DNA from: Punctularia strigosozonata HHB-11173 SS5
Lineage: Eukaryota; Basidiomycota; Agaricomycetes; Corticiales; Punctulariaceae
Direction: 5' to 3'
Assembly: GCF_000264995.1 (NCBI RefSeq)
Contig: NW_006767452.1
Coordinates: 1-64,000 of the forward strand
Length of the DNA: 64,000 bases
A program made the translations under genes and the position numbers. Shown here in pieces: positions 46,179 to 59,500 of this stretch. Below the pieces are notes generated by a model. It saw only the letters and a program-made list of their open reading frames with translations, made no database searches and had not been told where the DNA came from. Within the stretch, counting starts at the first letter, position 1; every line of letters begins with the position of its first letter.

Positions 46179-47753
46179 TCACGAGGATGGGGGTGCATTG
46201 GGAGAATTTCGCGAGCGTGAAACCGTGGTTTTAGAGTCACGACCCACGTCGCAGTCGTCGTCCAATCTCAAGCGGCGAAGGATAGCCGCGGTGTCATGCG
46301 TTTCTACGCCCTGGAAATTGTCCAGGGAGGAAATCGGTGGGAGAGAGAACGGCGCGATCGCAGCCGACTCGTCGGGTACACGGAGAGGAGGTAGGCGTAT
46401 CGGCTCTGCTGCCGCGGTATTTGCGGAGACCGACGACGGCGTCGGACATTGGCGATGATAATCATATGACGTGGGGCTGTGCGCCGACGTCGGGTCGGAG
46501 GATGGGAGGGGTACGTTGGGGCGCTGAAAAGCGGCGAGAGTGGGAGAGGCAGGGTACGGTGCATATCTGCGCTGCGGATTGTGGCGCTGGCCAAAGGAAT
46601 GTGATCCGTCGATTCCATGTTCCAACGACCGAGGCAATATAGGCTCCGTTTTCGGCGAAAGGTGCGATGATTGCGATGATGAAGCAGCGATGGGCCCCGG
46701 CTGGGAGGCCCGGCGTTGCGTGATGAGGGGGGAAAGGTGTGCTAGTGCGTTCTGGGCGGCCCCCGGAGTATACGACGTCGCCGGCCACGTCGCCTCCGAG
46801 AGATTACCTGAGTTGTACCTGCTGCGAGCGATATTGTGTTGGGTAGATGCTGCGTCGGCGGAGGTTGTGGTTGCAGCCTGTCGGCGGCGTCGTCTGCCGC
46901 TTCCTGCCGGAAGTATCTGTCCATATCCTGGCTGATCGGGCGACAGGCATGTCGCCGGGAACGTCGGGCTAAAACTCCCGCGCTCAGCGGCAACGACAAG
47001 GTAACTGGCACGGAGCATGAACTCACCCGAACAGCGGGATCAAGTCTTCGCGGATGGGCCATGCCACACTGCGATTAATACATGATTAGAATTCGAACTA
47101 CGAACTGCCGCCGCGAAACGGTCGACGTACCGTCTAGAAAGCCGTAAGGCGACCTATGTATTGTGCTCAGATAGGGAACAAGAGCAGAAGTGATGTTAGC
47201 GACTAACCTCGTAGGGTAGCCAGGTTCCCTGAATCTTCAGATAACCTCCGCGCACGCGGCGGATATGCGGCTCTAGCTCTGGTTGTGACTCAACCATCTT
47301 GACAATATCGGCTGGTAGTGAGGGCATCAGAATCAGCGCGCGGTATACATCGCCAATTCTAGGGATGGCCGACCTTTCGAGTTGCCCAGGGCTTCAGGGG
47401 GGCAAGGTCTCAGTGAATGCGTTATGGGTGCGTTCCCGGCAGCGTACCTTTCCATATACCCGTCCATAGGACGTAGCCTGAAGCTCGACGATCAGCGGTC
47501 GCATTGGGGCAATAAGCAAGCACACCGACCGTCATCGATGTCCATCATGATCCATTGGCCGCAGAGCTGATATTCGTAAACCGGTCTAAAACCTCCTTCA
47601 AACCCGGTTCAGCCGGGAGACAACGAGCGATACTCACATATATCCTCGTGGATCATTGCTAGTGATGTATCTTCCCTTCGTCACTTGATGTTTGCTGCTC
47701 GCAAACGGTCGAAAGCGCGAGTTGGATCCAGCGGAGTGAGGTGGAGATGTCAT
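46179..47753 (-). CDS. APSES-type (KilA-N-like) DNA-binding regulator
   Basis: Fungal transcription-factor family with an HTH APSES domain. Exons: 47753-47638, 47585-47530, 47477-47448 (30 nt), 47391-47374 (18 nt), 47311-47208, 47153-47131 (23 nt), 47068-47027 and 46968 onward; all junction phases agree. Spliced, the domain reads IPVYEYQLCGQWIMMDIDDG, YVLWTGIWK, ALGNSK, ADIVKMVESQPELE, VRGGYLKIQGTWLPYE, VALRLSRR, VAWPIREDLIPLFG, PTFPATCLSPDQPGYGQ. The remaining 260 residues are Ser/Pro/Ala-rich and disordered, with PIRLPPLRVP and SLPPISSLDNFQG. A GTGAGT donor near 46185 suggests at least one more 3' exon down to about 45.9 kb whose frame I could not settle. Targets unknown; APSES proteins typically govern development and morphogenesis. 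Confidence 0.85.
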
Positions 47754-49283
47754 GGTGCGGGGCAGTGCCTGAAAACGGAAACCGCTGAGGTCAGACGCAT
47801 GCCGTATCATAAATACGCGAAGCTGACCGAGGGGGCAGGAGATGCGGAAGTATAAATCTGATCCAGATCGTTGAACGCCACCTGCGACAAGAGGAGGGAT
47901 GGGAGTGTCGTGAGTTGCTTTAATGGGGTGATGTCGACGCTCAAAAGCCGGGCACGGGGGGGCTTGAACCTTCCTGGTGGGGTCGGGGCACCAAATTCGC
48001 ACCACGCCGAGGATTGAGCCTAATACATGTAAGGACGTTCCACGTTGCCGATAGTTTCATGGCTGATCATTTGTGTCGGTGGAGCACGCGCAGAGAGAAT
48101 TGCCCTGCTTGCCGGGTGCCTTCGGCCCGCTACGGGGGAATCTTCTGTTGGATTTCGCATCATCCCGAAGCGCGCTAGGTTCACGGGACGCTCGCCAGGG
48201 GCTTCGTGGTCCTCGTTCACCATGTCGACCGTCCGGAGCCGAGCCGCTTACCCCAGGTTTCATATCGACGCCGTTCTTCTGCGTAGAACGGTGCAGGACT
48301 GATGGCGTTCCTCCGTCTCGGGTCCTCCGGCATCTCTACCCGTGAGTACGTCGCCTGAACCTCCGTCGAACCGGGCGTTTTGGAAAAGGTCAAGATGCCG
48401 AGCCGCTGCGCTGGCGCTGAGGGAGGCCTGCTTTGATGAGCGTTCAACGGATTGAGTACTCGACCTCGCACAGACAGCGCAAGCACCGCAAGGCCATGGG
48501 AATATCCCCGCGCCGCCATTGGCTCGACCGAGCAGGCGAGACCGACAATATCCACCACGAGCGCCCTTCGGCGCCCTGGGGAGCGGCTTCGCAAGCCTCG
48601 GGGTCACATACGCTTCTTTCGCCGGCGAACGAGGCTATCTCGATGGTGGCGAGAAAAAAAACAAATGAAAACGGGCCCTGGGCCGCCGGGGGTCCGTCTC
48701 CCACGTTGCATCCCGGTGACCGAGGACAAGCTGCCGAGATCAGTTAGCTCCTCCCTGCTGGCGCATGGATGGCGATGAGATAAACAATCGAAAGTTCGTA
48801 TAGACGCGAGCCAAGAGCTTCAGATTTGATTTGCCGTTGTTGCGTGGATGATGCTCGGTGGTTCGTCGACGGGGTGGGCTCGGTGTCTGTTGGGATCGCT
48901 GGCAGTGGTATCCTTCATGAACGGCTAAGCAAGGACGACGGCAACGCAGATGATTGTCGTTCGCTATCCCTCCGAAGAGGCGGAAAGTACGATCATGGCC
49001 GGATACGGGCGCGAGAAGTGCTGTGCCTATCATCTCCGTTTTAGGACCATGCCCACCTTCGGTCGGTACCGAGAGACTAACGATGACGGGAGGCAGAGCC
49101 CGGGCCGCAGCACCCTCGGAGGTCAGCCATTGAGCTGCCATTCGCTTCGTAGTCGAGGACCTCAACTCGGAAACGGAATACACACAGTCGCTGCCGTAAA
49201 CGCCGGTTCTATCATCAGCAATATGCCTATACATGTCCATGCATGTCGGACCCTTTCCCCTTCTTTGAGGCGCAATAGATCTA
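47754..49283. other. Intergenic between APSES gene and ODC
   Basis: Promoter side of the APSES gene and 3' side of ODC. Open frames at 48040-48780 occur on both strands at once, as GC-rich spacer often shows. No gene supported. Confidence 0.35.
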
Positions 49284-50920
49284 TCAATACCCGCGAGTCG
49301 CGCGCGCGAACGAGCCAAGCACGGCCTTCACCTCCCTGCCATCGGAGCCCCCTCCTACCGTGTACACCACTTTACTCACGTCGAACCCATTGAACCGACT
49401 GGCCGCGCAGATCGTGTAGGCGCCCATGTTGTCGAACCCAAGCCAATCGCCGACGGCGAGCGTAGCAGGTAGTTCGGCGTTCGCGCACACGCAGTCGATA
49501 CTGTCGCACGTCGGCCCCCAGACACTGCTCTTCAGCGTGCGGCTGCCGGCCGGCACATGAAAGGAGCCGTCCAAGGACAAGACGTAAGGGTGGACGACTT
49601 GGTGATCGAAGAGGATGCAGTTGAACGCTCCGTAAACGCCGTCGTTGATGTAATCTGATGGTACCAAGTGAGCTCGGTGTCAATGCAGAGTACGGCCGGA
49701 CGGAAACATACACATCACACGTGGCTGATCTTCTTCCATGCCGTCCATATCTTGTTCGGTTCCGTCATCGAGGGGTGCACGACGAGCGATGACGTTCGCT
49801 GCCAGGTTGAACGCCTTCGAGACGTAGAAGCGGCCTGGCTCTGCGATGATCCTGATGCCGAGCTCGCGGCGGTCGATGAAGTACTCGTTGATAGCGCGGC
49901 GCAGCACGCCAGCCGTGCGCTCAAAGTTGTTGTCCTCAAAGCCACCCCCGACGTCGAGGAGCTTGAACGCGTATCCGACTTCTTTGCCGACGTCGAAGGC
50001 GGTCCTTGCGCGCATGACAGCATCCGCGAATGCGTTGGAGTCGAAGCAGCCACTGCCGACATGGAAGCTGACGCCCACCACGTCCAAGTCGAGCTCCTTC
50101 GCCTTCTCCAAAAGGCCTCGCACCGCCACGAGTGGCGCGCCAAACTTGAGGCCGAGCCTGCACAAGCTCTTGGAGTCGTCGGTGAGGATGCGGAGGACGA
50201 GTTTAGCGCCAGGGTAGACGCGTTTGATCTTGTAAAGCTCGTCGGCGTTGTCGAATGTCATCATCTCGACCCCCGCTTTCTGAGCGCCACGTATGAACGA
50301 AGTCGCTTTGCAAGGATTGGCGAAGATGATGCGAGAAGGGTCCACGGCGCCAATCCCCAGAACCTGCGAGATTTCGCCGTTTGAAGCGCAATCGAAGCCC
50401 GTACCAAGGCCGGCGAGGAGGCGAAGGACGTAAGGATCAGGGTTGCACTTGACAGCTGTGTTACCAATATAGAATCAGGGTCCACGATCAAGGAGTACAG
50501 AATATAGGACGTACCATAGAACGGCTCAATATCGGGAAGACAGTGCTTCCATCGCTGGTGTTGACGATAGACAGCGCTGAGGTCTGCCACAAAGAAAGCC
50601 TTTTCGGCATCGGGCACTCCGTCAGCGGCAAGGCGGGAGGCCTCCATGATGCCTTTTCGGAGGTGTACGTCCGGGTGGCCAGACAGGAGAGGGGGTAATT
50701 CGGGAAAGAGTTCGTCTTCGTCTTCAGAAGTCTCTGAGATACCTTGATCGAAATGCGACTGAGGGAGGTTCACGACACCCCGCAAACCATGTACGACGGC
50801 ATCGTTCGGCCATGAGAGTTTATCCTTGAAGGAACGAGGGAATCCATTGGAGGAGAGAGATGGAGAGCAGGAAACAGATATGTCGACAGTGCAAGCAGCA
50901 GGCAGAATGTCAATGGCCAT
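49284..50920 (-). CDS. SPE1: Ornithine decarboxylase
   Basis: PLP enzyme that makes putrescine from ornithine, the first committed step of polyamine synthesis. Three exons (50920-50515, 50455-49712, 49654-49284) give 506 aa. The PLP lysine lies in PFYAVKCNPDP, created by splicing. Other motifs: IIFANPCKATSFIRGA, LRILTDDSKS, GVSFHVGSGC, LDVGGGFE, RIIAEPGRFYV, YYINDGVYGAFNCILFDH, and the active-site Cys with its partner Asp in VWGPTCDSIDCV. The extra 100 N-terminal residues before the barrel are typical of fungal ODCs. The C-terminus FARATRGY is unremarkable. No antizyme or other polyamine gene lies nearby. Nothing broken. Confidence 0.96.
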
Positions 50921-53900
50921 CGATTTGGATCGACGAGGCCGCGTAGTCGAGGAGTTGATGTGAATGGTCGTTGTTTGTGTGTGTGGATGTCCCCGGTTTT
51001 ACCGAATCCGAACCGCCGCGGTCGTAGACGAGCCGGGCGGTGGACCAGTAAGTCAGAGGGCGCTCAGTCGATGGGTAAGCCTCGCTGGACGGCGAGGCGA
51101 GGTGCTATAGTGGTTGGGTGTGGTTGATCTAGGAGGCGGGCGAGCCGGATATAGATAGCTTATAAATGAAGTTGCGATATACTGTCGAGTGTCGGCCTGT
51201 CAGGGAGGTTCACCTGGAGAAGGGGTGCGAAGGTGTCAGTATATATACTGAGGTACAATGCACTATGGCACAATGGGCTCACCTCGGACGGATGACCACC
51301 TATCACAAAGCGAAGAAAAGCCTCAGCTTAGGGCCACATGTCGAAGAGGCCCGGCAATACGCACTCAAGGGTCAATAGACGAAGATCGTCGTTTCTTTCC
51401 TGGTCAGAAATGGTGGGCACAGCGTGCTCTGTTGTCGTGCAGCTCCGTTACTGTACGACGCGCAGAGACAAGGTTTGGTTTGCTAGCAAGGTTGAGGTTG
51501 AGGTTGAGGGCAAGGGGCGGACGGGGTCATCATCGATGATCAAAATTTCTAGAAGCGGTATAGCGGACCCCCAATGGTCGCACTGCTGTGCACATAGCTC
51601 GCCGAACCAATCTCCGAGGATGCTGTCTTATGGAAGTCAGCGTACGACATAAATGACTCACATCGAAACGAGTCCACCGGACCCTGCTGTTCTATGTATC
51701 GCAATACATTACTTCAGTGCAAATCGCCGGGAGGCATAGCAAAGTTATCGACTCACCGTACCGTTGTGACTTTCGGAGGTCCGTTTTGACGCGTTGCGAT
51801 CCCGCCACTTCAGTTTCAGCGCTTCAGCCACTCAGCCACCTCAGGGCCACTTGCTCACCCTGACTTATTCTACGTCCACCAACTCAACTGCGTTCATATT
51901 TAACCGCCTTGTCCGACATCGACAAGGATCCCGTGTTTCGATTTGATATGGCCAGCCTCATGTTCGCGCAAGATTCGCGGCTGCTCAACGTCCTCTACCC
52001 GTGTCGATCCTCGTTCCGGGAGCCTGTAAATACTTTCCGGACCACATCGCGTACTTGGACATCGGCATCGCGGCAGTACAGTAGCGCACGGAAGCTCGCG
52101 CGCTCGCCTTCGGTATCTTCAAGCTTTTATGGTCCATTGACGTCCTGCAACGTGCGCACCATGCGATGGCCACGTAACGCCGGCTTCAACGTGTCATATA
52201 CACCCGTGCGCCGAGGTATAGCAGCAGGGATGGTTCTCATGTTCATGCGTGCTCAGTATGGCGTGCGCTAGCAAATACGGATTGTGGTTAGTGCGCAAAC
52301 TGCAAAAGATGCATTGCAAATGCGAAACCGTAAGACGTAATACAGCCGGCCCCCTTTCCCGTGAGGACGGAAGTCTGGGTATGGGAACCACCCAAGAACC
52401 ACCGGAGAGAAGAAAGCGATGCACCAAAACCGGCTCTTCGACATCACGCCTGCGCAGAGATAAGTAGCATGGCGAAACTGGCTCGATTCCCAAACAGATT
52501 ATCTGATACGCATACAGCGACATTCGGGCGCGTATCTATGCAGACTAGTCTCTGAGCCACGCTGTCTCAGGATCATCGACGGATATCCTGCTCAAGTCCG
52601 CTTTCGGAGGACCGGTCTCCATAGCAGTGATCCGGGTTCACACTCCTGTTGCGTGTGTAAAACCGTTCAGATAAGTGTGTAGCAACGAATCAACAAACGC
52701 CGGCCTATCTACTTGATCCAGAGTTTGCGCATTTTAGCTGTGTGATAGAGAGACTGGTTCGGACCCTCGAATCTTATATCCATATGTGAGCGCGCAGTGA
52801 AGGAAAAGGTATTGCAATATTAATATGTGCGAATGGCGGCTATTCTGTCGAGCCTGTCCAACGCCAACGAGTGGAAGACCCGCGAGACGGGGAACAAACA
52901 CGACACAATAGTCACCGCTTCCAAGTATACGTAGCGGACCGCATGGCAGCCCCAGGTGGAATGAGGGAAACATGACCACGCTCCTTGGTCAAACGCATCA
53001 AAACGTGTGCTACATCCCCACACAAAGGTTGTCCAAGTTTGGAGGCATCTTTCTAGCTGTTTAAACTTTAGGGTTCCATCATCGCCGTCGTCGGACGGCG
53101 CGGTGGGTGCGGGGATGCACTTCTTTAAGACTCGAGCGTGCCTGGCGAGCGTGAGCCTCGAGGGCACGTAGAAGCTTGGCATTGCCGACGGGGATGATCA
53201 GAAGGGGGCTTCGGACTCCCGTCCGTAACTGGACGGTGCTACTTCCGATATGATGGGTGAAATGAAAAACGCAGCATAGCAACTAATTTCTCAGTGACCA
53301 GACTCGCATGCAAACAGACTCTCGACCGCCCGGGAGCATCACGCCAGGACGAGTCCATTTGTATCATGCAGTAATGCAAATCTCTATCAGCACAACTGCG
53401 CAGGAAGATGAGATTCGAGTGCCCCTGGAGATAACTCGCGCAGCGGAGATTCAACGGACACCAAACCGTGAAGATGCAGTAGCCATACTCCACGCGAGCC
53501 GAACAATGCGTGTCAGCTACTTCAGATGAGAGCGCTCTCTTCACAACTGTACTTCTCGGAGATGCATTCCTCGGTCGAGGTGCTCCAAGCGATCTGAACC
53601 GATGAAGAGAATGAGCCCGATCGGAGTGAGTTTCGTCCCGATTGTGCAGTCCCCGTCCGGAGGCGAACATGTGTACAAAATCCAAGATAAAATACGGCGA
53701 CGTACGGACCGAATAAGCGGGACCTGACCGGAGCCATTGGTGCACCGCCCGTCCTTGGTTCGCAACCGATGATGTCGGACGCAGGCGAAGCAAAGCCCGA
53801 ATGGCAGAGGCCCTCCAAAGGCAACATCCGGTAGGATGGAATCCTCAAATCACGAATCACTTGCGTTGCTTGTTGAAGAAAATACATCGTCCACAGAACC

Positions 53901-54078
53901 CGCGTAGAACTTTCGTCGGCTTGTCCAATGCACGATTTCGCAGTAGGTACCATATAAAGAGTGAACACGAAAAAAGTATCTCACTCAACGCAGCCTATTC
54001 GCTTCCGAAGTCCTACCCGCAGCAAGTGCCGTATGCAGATAAATACGGTCAAATGCGGGTTGATTTGGGAAGAACAAG
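50921..54078. other. Gene-poor stretch upstream of ODC
   Basis: 3.1 kb. The first few hundred bases are the ODC promoter and leader. Further on, a minus-strand frame at 53079-53282 contains LRALEAHARQARSSLKEVHPR, which has protein-like character but ends without context. Nothing else recognised. Confidence 0.35.
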
Positions 54079-55726
54079 CTACTGAGCGGGCGGGGGCATA
54101 GACGACAGTGCGCCTAGATTGTGGATCCGTGTCTTCGCGGATGCACGCGACCCGACGCCATGACTACGGCCAGTTTCGCCTCGGATCGTCGAAGCGGGCC
54201 GAGAAAGTGTGTGAGGGATGGCGGTGCTTGCCCAAGGTACTGTTACACCTGCAGAATATCCAGCAGATGGTGAGCCAGTCCTATCCCAAGGTGCCTGAGT
54301 ACCTGACGGAGGTGGGGATGGAGCGGCAAGGGACGCCGATGTAAGCGGTGCGGTTGTCGACACCGTTCCCGATATTGATCCATCGCGCTGATGTACCATA
54401 GGGACGTTTGTAACTGAGCCCGAGGAAGCATGGGTCACGTCCCATTCCAGGATGCCGCCAAGCGGAATATGCTGCACGACCACGCGCTTTCCGAGAACTT
54501 CTGCCTATAAAGCGGAGCAGAAACGGCGTTGAGTCCGTATTGATGGCATTCGAGTCTAACAGCGTACCTCATACATCTTGATCAAACCGTTGTGAACCTT
54601 GGTCCAGTTAGGTACAGAGGTCGCTATGGAGTACAGCTATTTCTACGTGGTCAGGTTATGGATTTGACTCCGGACGTACGCAAGGATCTTACTTGACTGC
54701 TGTGCTCATAGAACGGCCCTGACTTGAAAGCCCGTATCCGAGAGATTTGCATAAAATACAGATTGTTATCAGGAAGCAATGGTTGAAGGATTGCGCTCGG
54801 TGGGATATCCTCCTGATCTGCACGTCATGAGATTACATCGGCCACGCAAGGCCGAGCACAACAAACCTAGAAGTTGGGCCGAGCCGAAGATATAGCCGAG
54901 AAAGCTGTAATCATCCAGGCCCCACACGCCATGACTCCCAGCTGGCTCAAGTCGGTAAACGTCCTGCAGCCGCCAAACTAGTCGAAGGTAAGCAGGGAAA
55001 ACGATAAGCACGAGTTGACGCTCCTGTGTGTATGAAGATGACGTTCATCAGATGGCAGTCAGTGGCGGGAGGAGAGGTGGGGCAACCTGTTCCTGGATCG
55101 AAGTTACCCCATCTCTGAAGAATCCGAGCAAAGCTAAAGCACATAGGAACAAGGCGAAACCTGTCTCGTGTCCAGTCCCGTAGTCCATGCGCGTAAATGA
55201 TCCAAAAGAAATGAGTAAGTAAGGTTTTACATGAGCTACGGCCGTAGCATGGTGAGGCGAATGTTCGAGTAAGGTCGACAGCAATCTGTCGGTCTCCTAC
55301 TGGAACATCCGTCACTTTATGTACAGAACAACAAAGCACGACCACGAACCGTGTCCAAACGTTGACCCCAGGCCCTGAATGCCAGATTCCCAAATCGTTG
55401 CGGGGTAGGAAGAGGCGGGATATCATCCACCCAGGAGGATAGCTCAGCAAGCACAGTCAACAGGCGGTTGATTGGCTACGCGAGTCAGCTTGGTCTTCTC
55501 AGAGGCTGCAGTAGCTCACAGAGGTCGTATTCGAATCGTATGGTAGGTTGTAGCCTACAACACTCTCGCAAAGCCTCCTCAGGAAGAGCGAATAGTCGGC
55601 GTAGCCTCTGGTTCCTTTCCAAGCTTCAACGTCGAGATCATCCTTGATCTTCAACTCCGGAATAGTAGAGCCTGCCAAGTCCTCAAGAGACACCGTCCGC
55701 ATCTCGGGTAGAACCATATTGGTCAT
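54079..55726 (-). CDS. PTPA-type phosphatase 2A activator (peptidyl-prolyl isomerase)
   Basis: Homologue of yeast Rrd1/Rrd2, which activates PP2A and PP2A-like phosphatases. Starts MTNMVLPEM at 55726. Recognised segments in order: [54 protein letters not shown], the hallmark [98 protein letters not shown] and ILEW. A Ser/Thr/Pro-rich tail follows to the stop at 54079. Six or more short introns. All the family's active-groove stretches appear present. The TTG-initiated extension upstream of 55726 was not used. Confidence 0.9.
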
Positions 55727-55939
55727 GGCGGGTGAAGATAAACGCAAGATCGCGCGTCGAGGGACGCCGTGTCCGCGCTGATAGTGATAGTGACCACAGC
55801 CACGTGGACATACAGCCTTCCTTTTTCATCGCACGGAAGTTTGTGCGCCGTCCATGGCCGCGATGCTGTCTCGACTATACACGTATGTAGAAAAACAGCA
55901 AATACTGAAACCTGACCAGCCAAAACATGCACCGGTTCC

Positions 55940-57382
55940 TCAACCGACTATTCCTCCTGGCTTCAGGTTCCACCCAAGTTCCTCGTACGTCCAGCCCAAG
56001 ACGGTACCATCAGGACGATGATAGGCCAGCAGAGACTTGTGCATGCCCGGAGACTTGTGTATATTATTCAGTGCACTCATATCGTCTACCGATAGCTTGA
56101 TAAGCTGGCCAAAAGGGGGATTCAGTGCCTCCTTGCCTCATTACAAGTGCGTCTTCACATACGCGGAGGTTAGCTTTCATGCGATCGTCGTTTTCGCTCT
56201 TTGGAATGACCGAGGTTCCGCGTTGAACGCCCCAACTGAGCACTACTTGCGCCCAGGTTACTTCCAGCTTTTCGGCAATGCGTGTGATGGTAGGCTCAGT
56301 GGCAAAGACTGTCTGGGACTGGCCTGGAAGCGGGCGTCCTGGGATAAGTTCGCGTCATTTGGAGAAGAATCGGATCTGGCTCTGTCGCACCAAGAGGAGA
56401 ATAAGCTACGAGTAGGATGCCCTTTTCATCGCAATATGCCTTCAAGTCTTCGCAAGGGAGGCATGGGTGCATTTCGACCTGATTCACAGCTGGCACGACT
56501 GACCAGTGTAGGCGAAGTTGCTCCAGCGTCTTAATGGAAAAGTTCGACACTCCGATGGTTTTCACCTTGCCTATGGGATTTTTGGCTTCCTCTGCACGAA
56601 TATCAAGCAGAAGAACTGACCAGTTTCCAGTAACTTTTCCATGTTTCTCCATGTATCGATGATGGTAGGCGACTCATCAGGTCGAATCGGTCCTGATGCT
56701 TTGAGCACCTGTAGACAAGTTGGTGTGACGCCGCTTACCCTTTTCCGTCGTGGCTTGAGGCCAATGCATCAAATACAGGTCTATGTAGTCACAGTCGAGA
56801 TTCTTCAACGATGTCTCGAAACCTTCTCTAACTCGATGATGGTCCGAGTTTCTGTCGTTCGTGAGTCAGCACCATTCACAGTCAAGAAGAAAGATACGAC
56901 TCGCGTTAACTTCGTAGTGATGTAAAATTCGGATCTCGGAATGCCGGACTCTCGGATTGCTTTTCCAACGTGCTCTTCGTTGACTTCCCGTCAGTCAGTA
57001 TAGTATCAGATACGTTTATCGCGAAGAACGAGGATCGCTTACAATATCCAAACGCCTGTGCGTTGTTAATATGAGAATGATTCTCTAAATGTTACAGAGA
57101 CAGTATATTTGCTTACTGTATCGAAATGGCGATAGCCGTACTACGAGATCGGCATGTCAGCACCAAAACCGAAACGTACAGATGTGATGCTGCCTCACTT
57201 TGATCGCTTTCTTGCACATGATTTCGGCACTCTCGCCCCCACCTGGGATGCCCATCCAACATCTGGGAGTGATCCATCCGTCAGTCTCTCACTGCAGAAC
57301 GCTAGGAAAGCGCGCACCCCATGCCAACAGACGGGATTCGCGTTCCATCGTTCAAGGTGAAATGAGGAATGTCAGCAGCCAT
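55940..57382 (-). CDS. Aldo-keto reductase, copy 2
   Basis: Minus-strand relative of the reductase at 41.1 kb. It starts [22 protein letters not shown] at 57382. Then come [30 protein letters not shown] (catalytic Asp), the region with [20 protein letters not shown] (Lys), LYLMHWPQ-type His region, [67 protein letters not shown] and the end [20 protein letters not shown]. Intron positions follow copy 1. No breaking change was noted. The gene tandem with copy 3 is in the same orientation, and PTPA lies 213 bp downstream, also on the minus strand. Confidence 0.85.
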
Positions 57383-57669
57383 ATCTGCGTTCTCAAGCCA
57401 CGACGGGAGGAGACAAGGAACGCGATTGGACTTTCATGCGACGATCTCACTAACCGGAACAGGCGGCCCGGACGTCATGCGTTCATCACGACATAGCGAG
57501 CCACAATGCATCGCAAAACCGACGATGGGATCACACGCGTGAGAATACATTACGCTTCGTCACAGAGATAGCGTACCCTACTTATCGTAGTAGTCGCAGA
57601 TGGCATTCTGCGGAGGGTCATCGCGCTGTTATGGAGCACAAACTCCACAGAACATTGGGGGCCTGGATA

Positions 57670-59074
57670 TCAGACGGCAATGGCCCCCGTTGTCATCTTC
57701 CATCCAAGCTGTTCGTACGTCCACCCAATGACAGACCCATCTGGCGCATGGTAGTCCAGCTGTGCATGCCCTGCTCCTTATGTAGGTTGGATATAGCATG
57801 CTTGATAAGCTGCGGGTTTGGTGATCAGCAACGGGCGCGTATCATTGAGGAGTCTGCTTACTGTGATATTGGCCCTGATGTGGGCTTCACTTTCGCTCTT
57901 CGGGAGTACGACTGTACCACGTTGAACGCCCCAACTCAATATAACCTGTGCAGGTGATGTGCCGAGCTTCTGCGCTATCCTCGATACAGTAGGCTGGTTA
58001 AAGAAGAAAGTCTTGGATTGGCCTGATGATATCACGTGGTTGTGAGTCATGAGCGCACACCGAGGCTCAAGAAAAAGCACCTAACGGCGAGTAGGCTTGA
58101 AGCAAGATACCTTTCGTGTCACAGTACGCCTTCAGTTCCTCTTGAGGAAGGCAAGGATGCATTTCTATCTGGTTTACGGCAGGCACGATCGTGCAATGAG
58201 GAAGGAGCTGCACGATAAGCTTGACCGAAAAGTTGCTTATACCGAGGGTTTTGACCTTCCCTGGAGAATTCGCGTGGACAGGTTGCTCTACAAAACAACC
58301 GGCCTCGTTGCCTCGAACACGTACCGATTTGCACGAGTTTCTCCATTTCTTTCCAAGTGTCGACGATAGTAGGTGATTCATCCGGCCCAAGGACTCCTAG
58401 GAGAACATTGGGCGTTCATCGAGTGCTGTAGGATACACGCCTCGCTCTGTCGAGGCCTGAGGCCAGTGCATAAGATACAAGTCAATGTAATCGCAGTCCA
58501 GTTCCACCAGTGAGGCTTCGAAGCTTTCGTGCACTTGATGGTGCGTTTCATTGCTGCAATCACAGACTCATCAGGAGGAGAGGGGAGGCATGTCCTTGGT
58601 GAATGACGTACGGCAGTTTGGTGGTGATGTAGAATTCGCCTCTAGGAATCCCGGACTCGCGGATTGCTTTCCCTACACGTTCTTCATTCCCTAGAGCGTA
58701 ATCTTAACATAGAACGCCCAAAGAGCCGAAACTTGCGTTACCATATGCGGCGGCCTTCGTGACCCTTAACTCAGCTGAGAGAAAAAGCACTCAACAAATA
58801 CCTACCCTGTCAAAATGACGGTAGCCGCACTAGGATCGCAGGTCAGGACGTTACAGAAAACCAGGAAGCCTCACCTGACTGACGTCGATGGCTGTCTTGC
58901 ACATTGCACATAATCTCCACACTATCATTGCGAGCACCCGGCGCACCCATCCAACAGCTGATAAGATCATATTCAACGGATGCATCGGCAGGAAGGAGCA
59001 GGAACGGACCCCAGGCCAACCGAGGGCATCTTCGTGCCGTCGTTCAACGTAAAGATCGGGATGTCAGCGGCCAT
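57670..59074 (-). pseudogene. Aldo-keto reductase, copy 3, probably a pseudogene
   Basis: Third reductase copy. Start MAADIPIFTLNDGTKMPSVGLG at 59074; GYRHFD, MEKLVQIG, VKTLGISNFSVKLIVQLL, VNQIEMHPCLPQEELKAYCDTKGILL and [20 protein letters not shown] are all visible with copy-2-like introns. Two lesions stand out. Near 58892 the bases atgtgca occur twice in a row, a 7-bp tandem duplication that shifts the frame inside the EIMC-K segment. Near 57754 a one-base net loss after GMH shifts the frame before LDYHAPDGSVIGWTYEQLGW. Both are ordinary small indels, so the copy is likely inactive unless these are assembly errors. Confidence 0.72.
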
Positions 59075-59500
59075 CTTAGTGGTGGTGGGTCAAGTGGTCG
59101 GGAGGATCTTTGCGGGTGACTGCGGCATCCCTGCGCTCCTGCACGAGTCTCGTGAACAATGCGATCCGGAACGCGACTCCGGCGTGGGTGGCTTCCCTCG
59201 CCATTGGGACGGGTCAAGGCAGTCATGAGGCTATCCGAAGTGCACTCGAGTTATCTATGGCTGCTTACCACGCCATTGCAGTCTAAATCGACTCCAAAGC
59301 AACAGAGTAAAATTCGGACTGCGACGATCGCAAGCACTGCACCGACTCTAAGGGGACGATCGCGCCGAGCCACAGTAGAGAGGCGCAATTTATCCATTCC
59401 AAGGCAGGTAACGACGACCCTAGCAACTCATGTGTATTCAAAAACCTTATAATCTATATGGTGGCGAATTAGCGGCGCGCTCGGAATGTGAGACGCCGGC
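59075..59500. other. Short spacer
   Basis: Between reductase copy 3 and the phosphate transporter's 3' end. No feature recognised. Confidence 0.4.

Noticed and set aside
47585-47640. ccggttcagccggga, resembling a tRNA T-arm
   Set aside because: It lies in an intron of the APSES gene and no acceptor stem, D-arm or anticodon arm surrounds it.
53079-53282. Minus-strand frame with LRALEAHARQARSSLKEVHPR
   Set aside because: Protein-like for about 35 residues but no start, no joining exon and no family recognised; left in the intergenic note.
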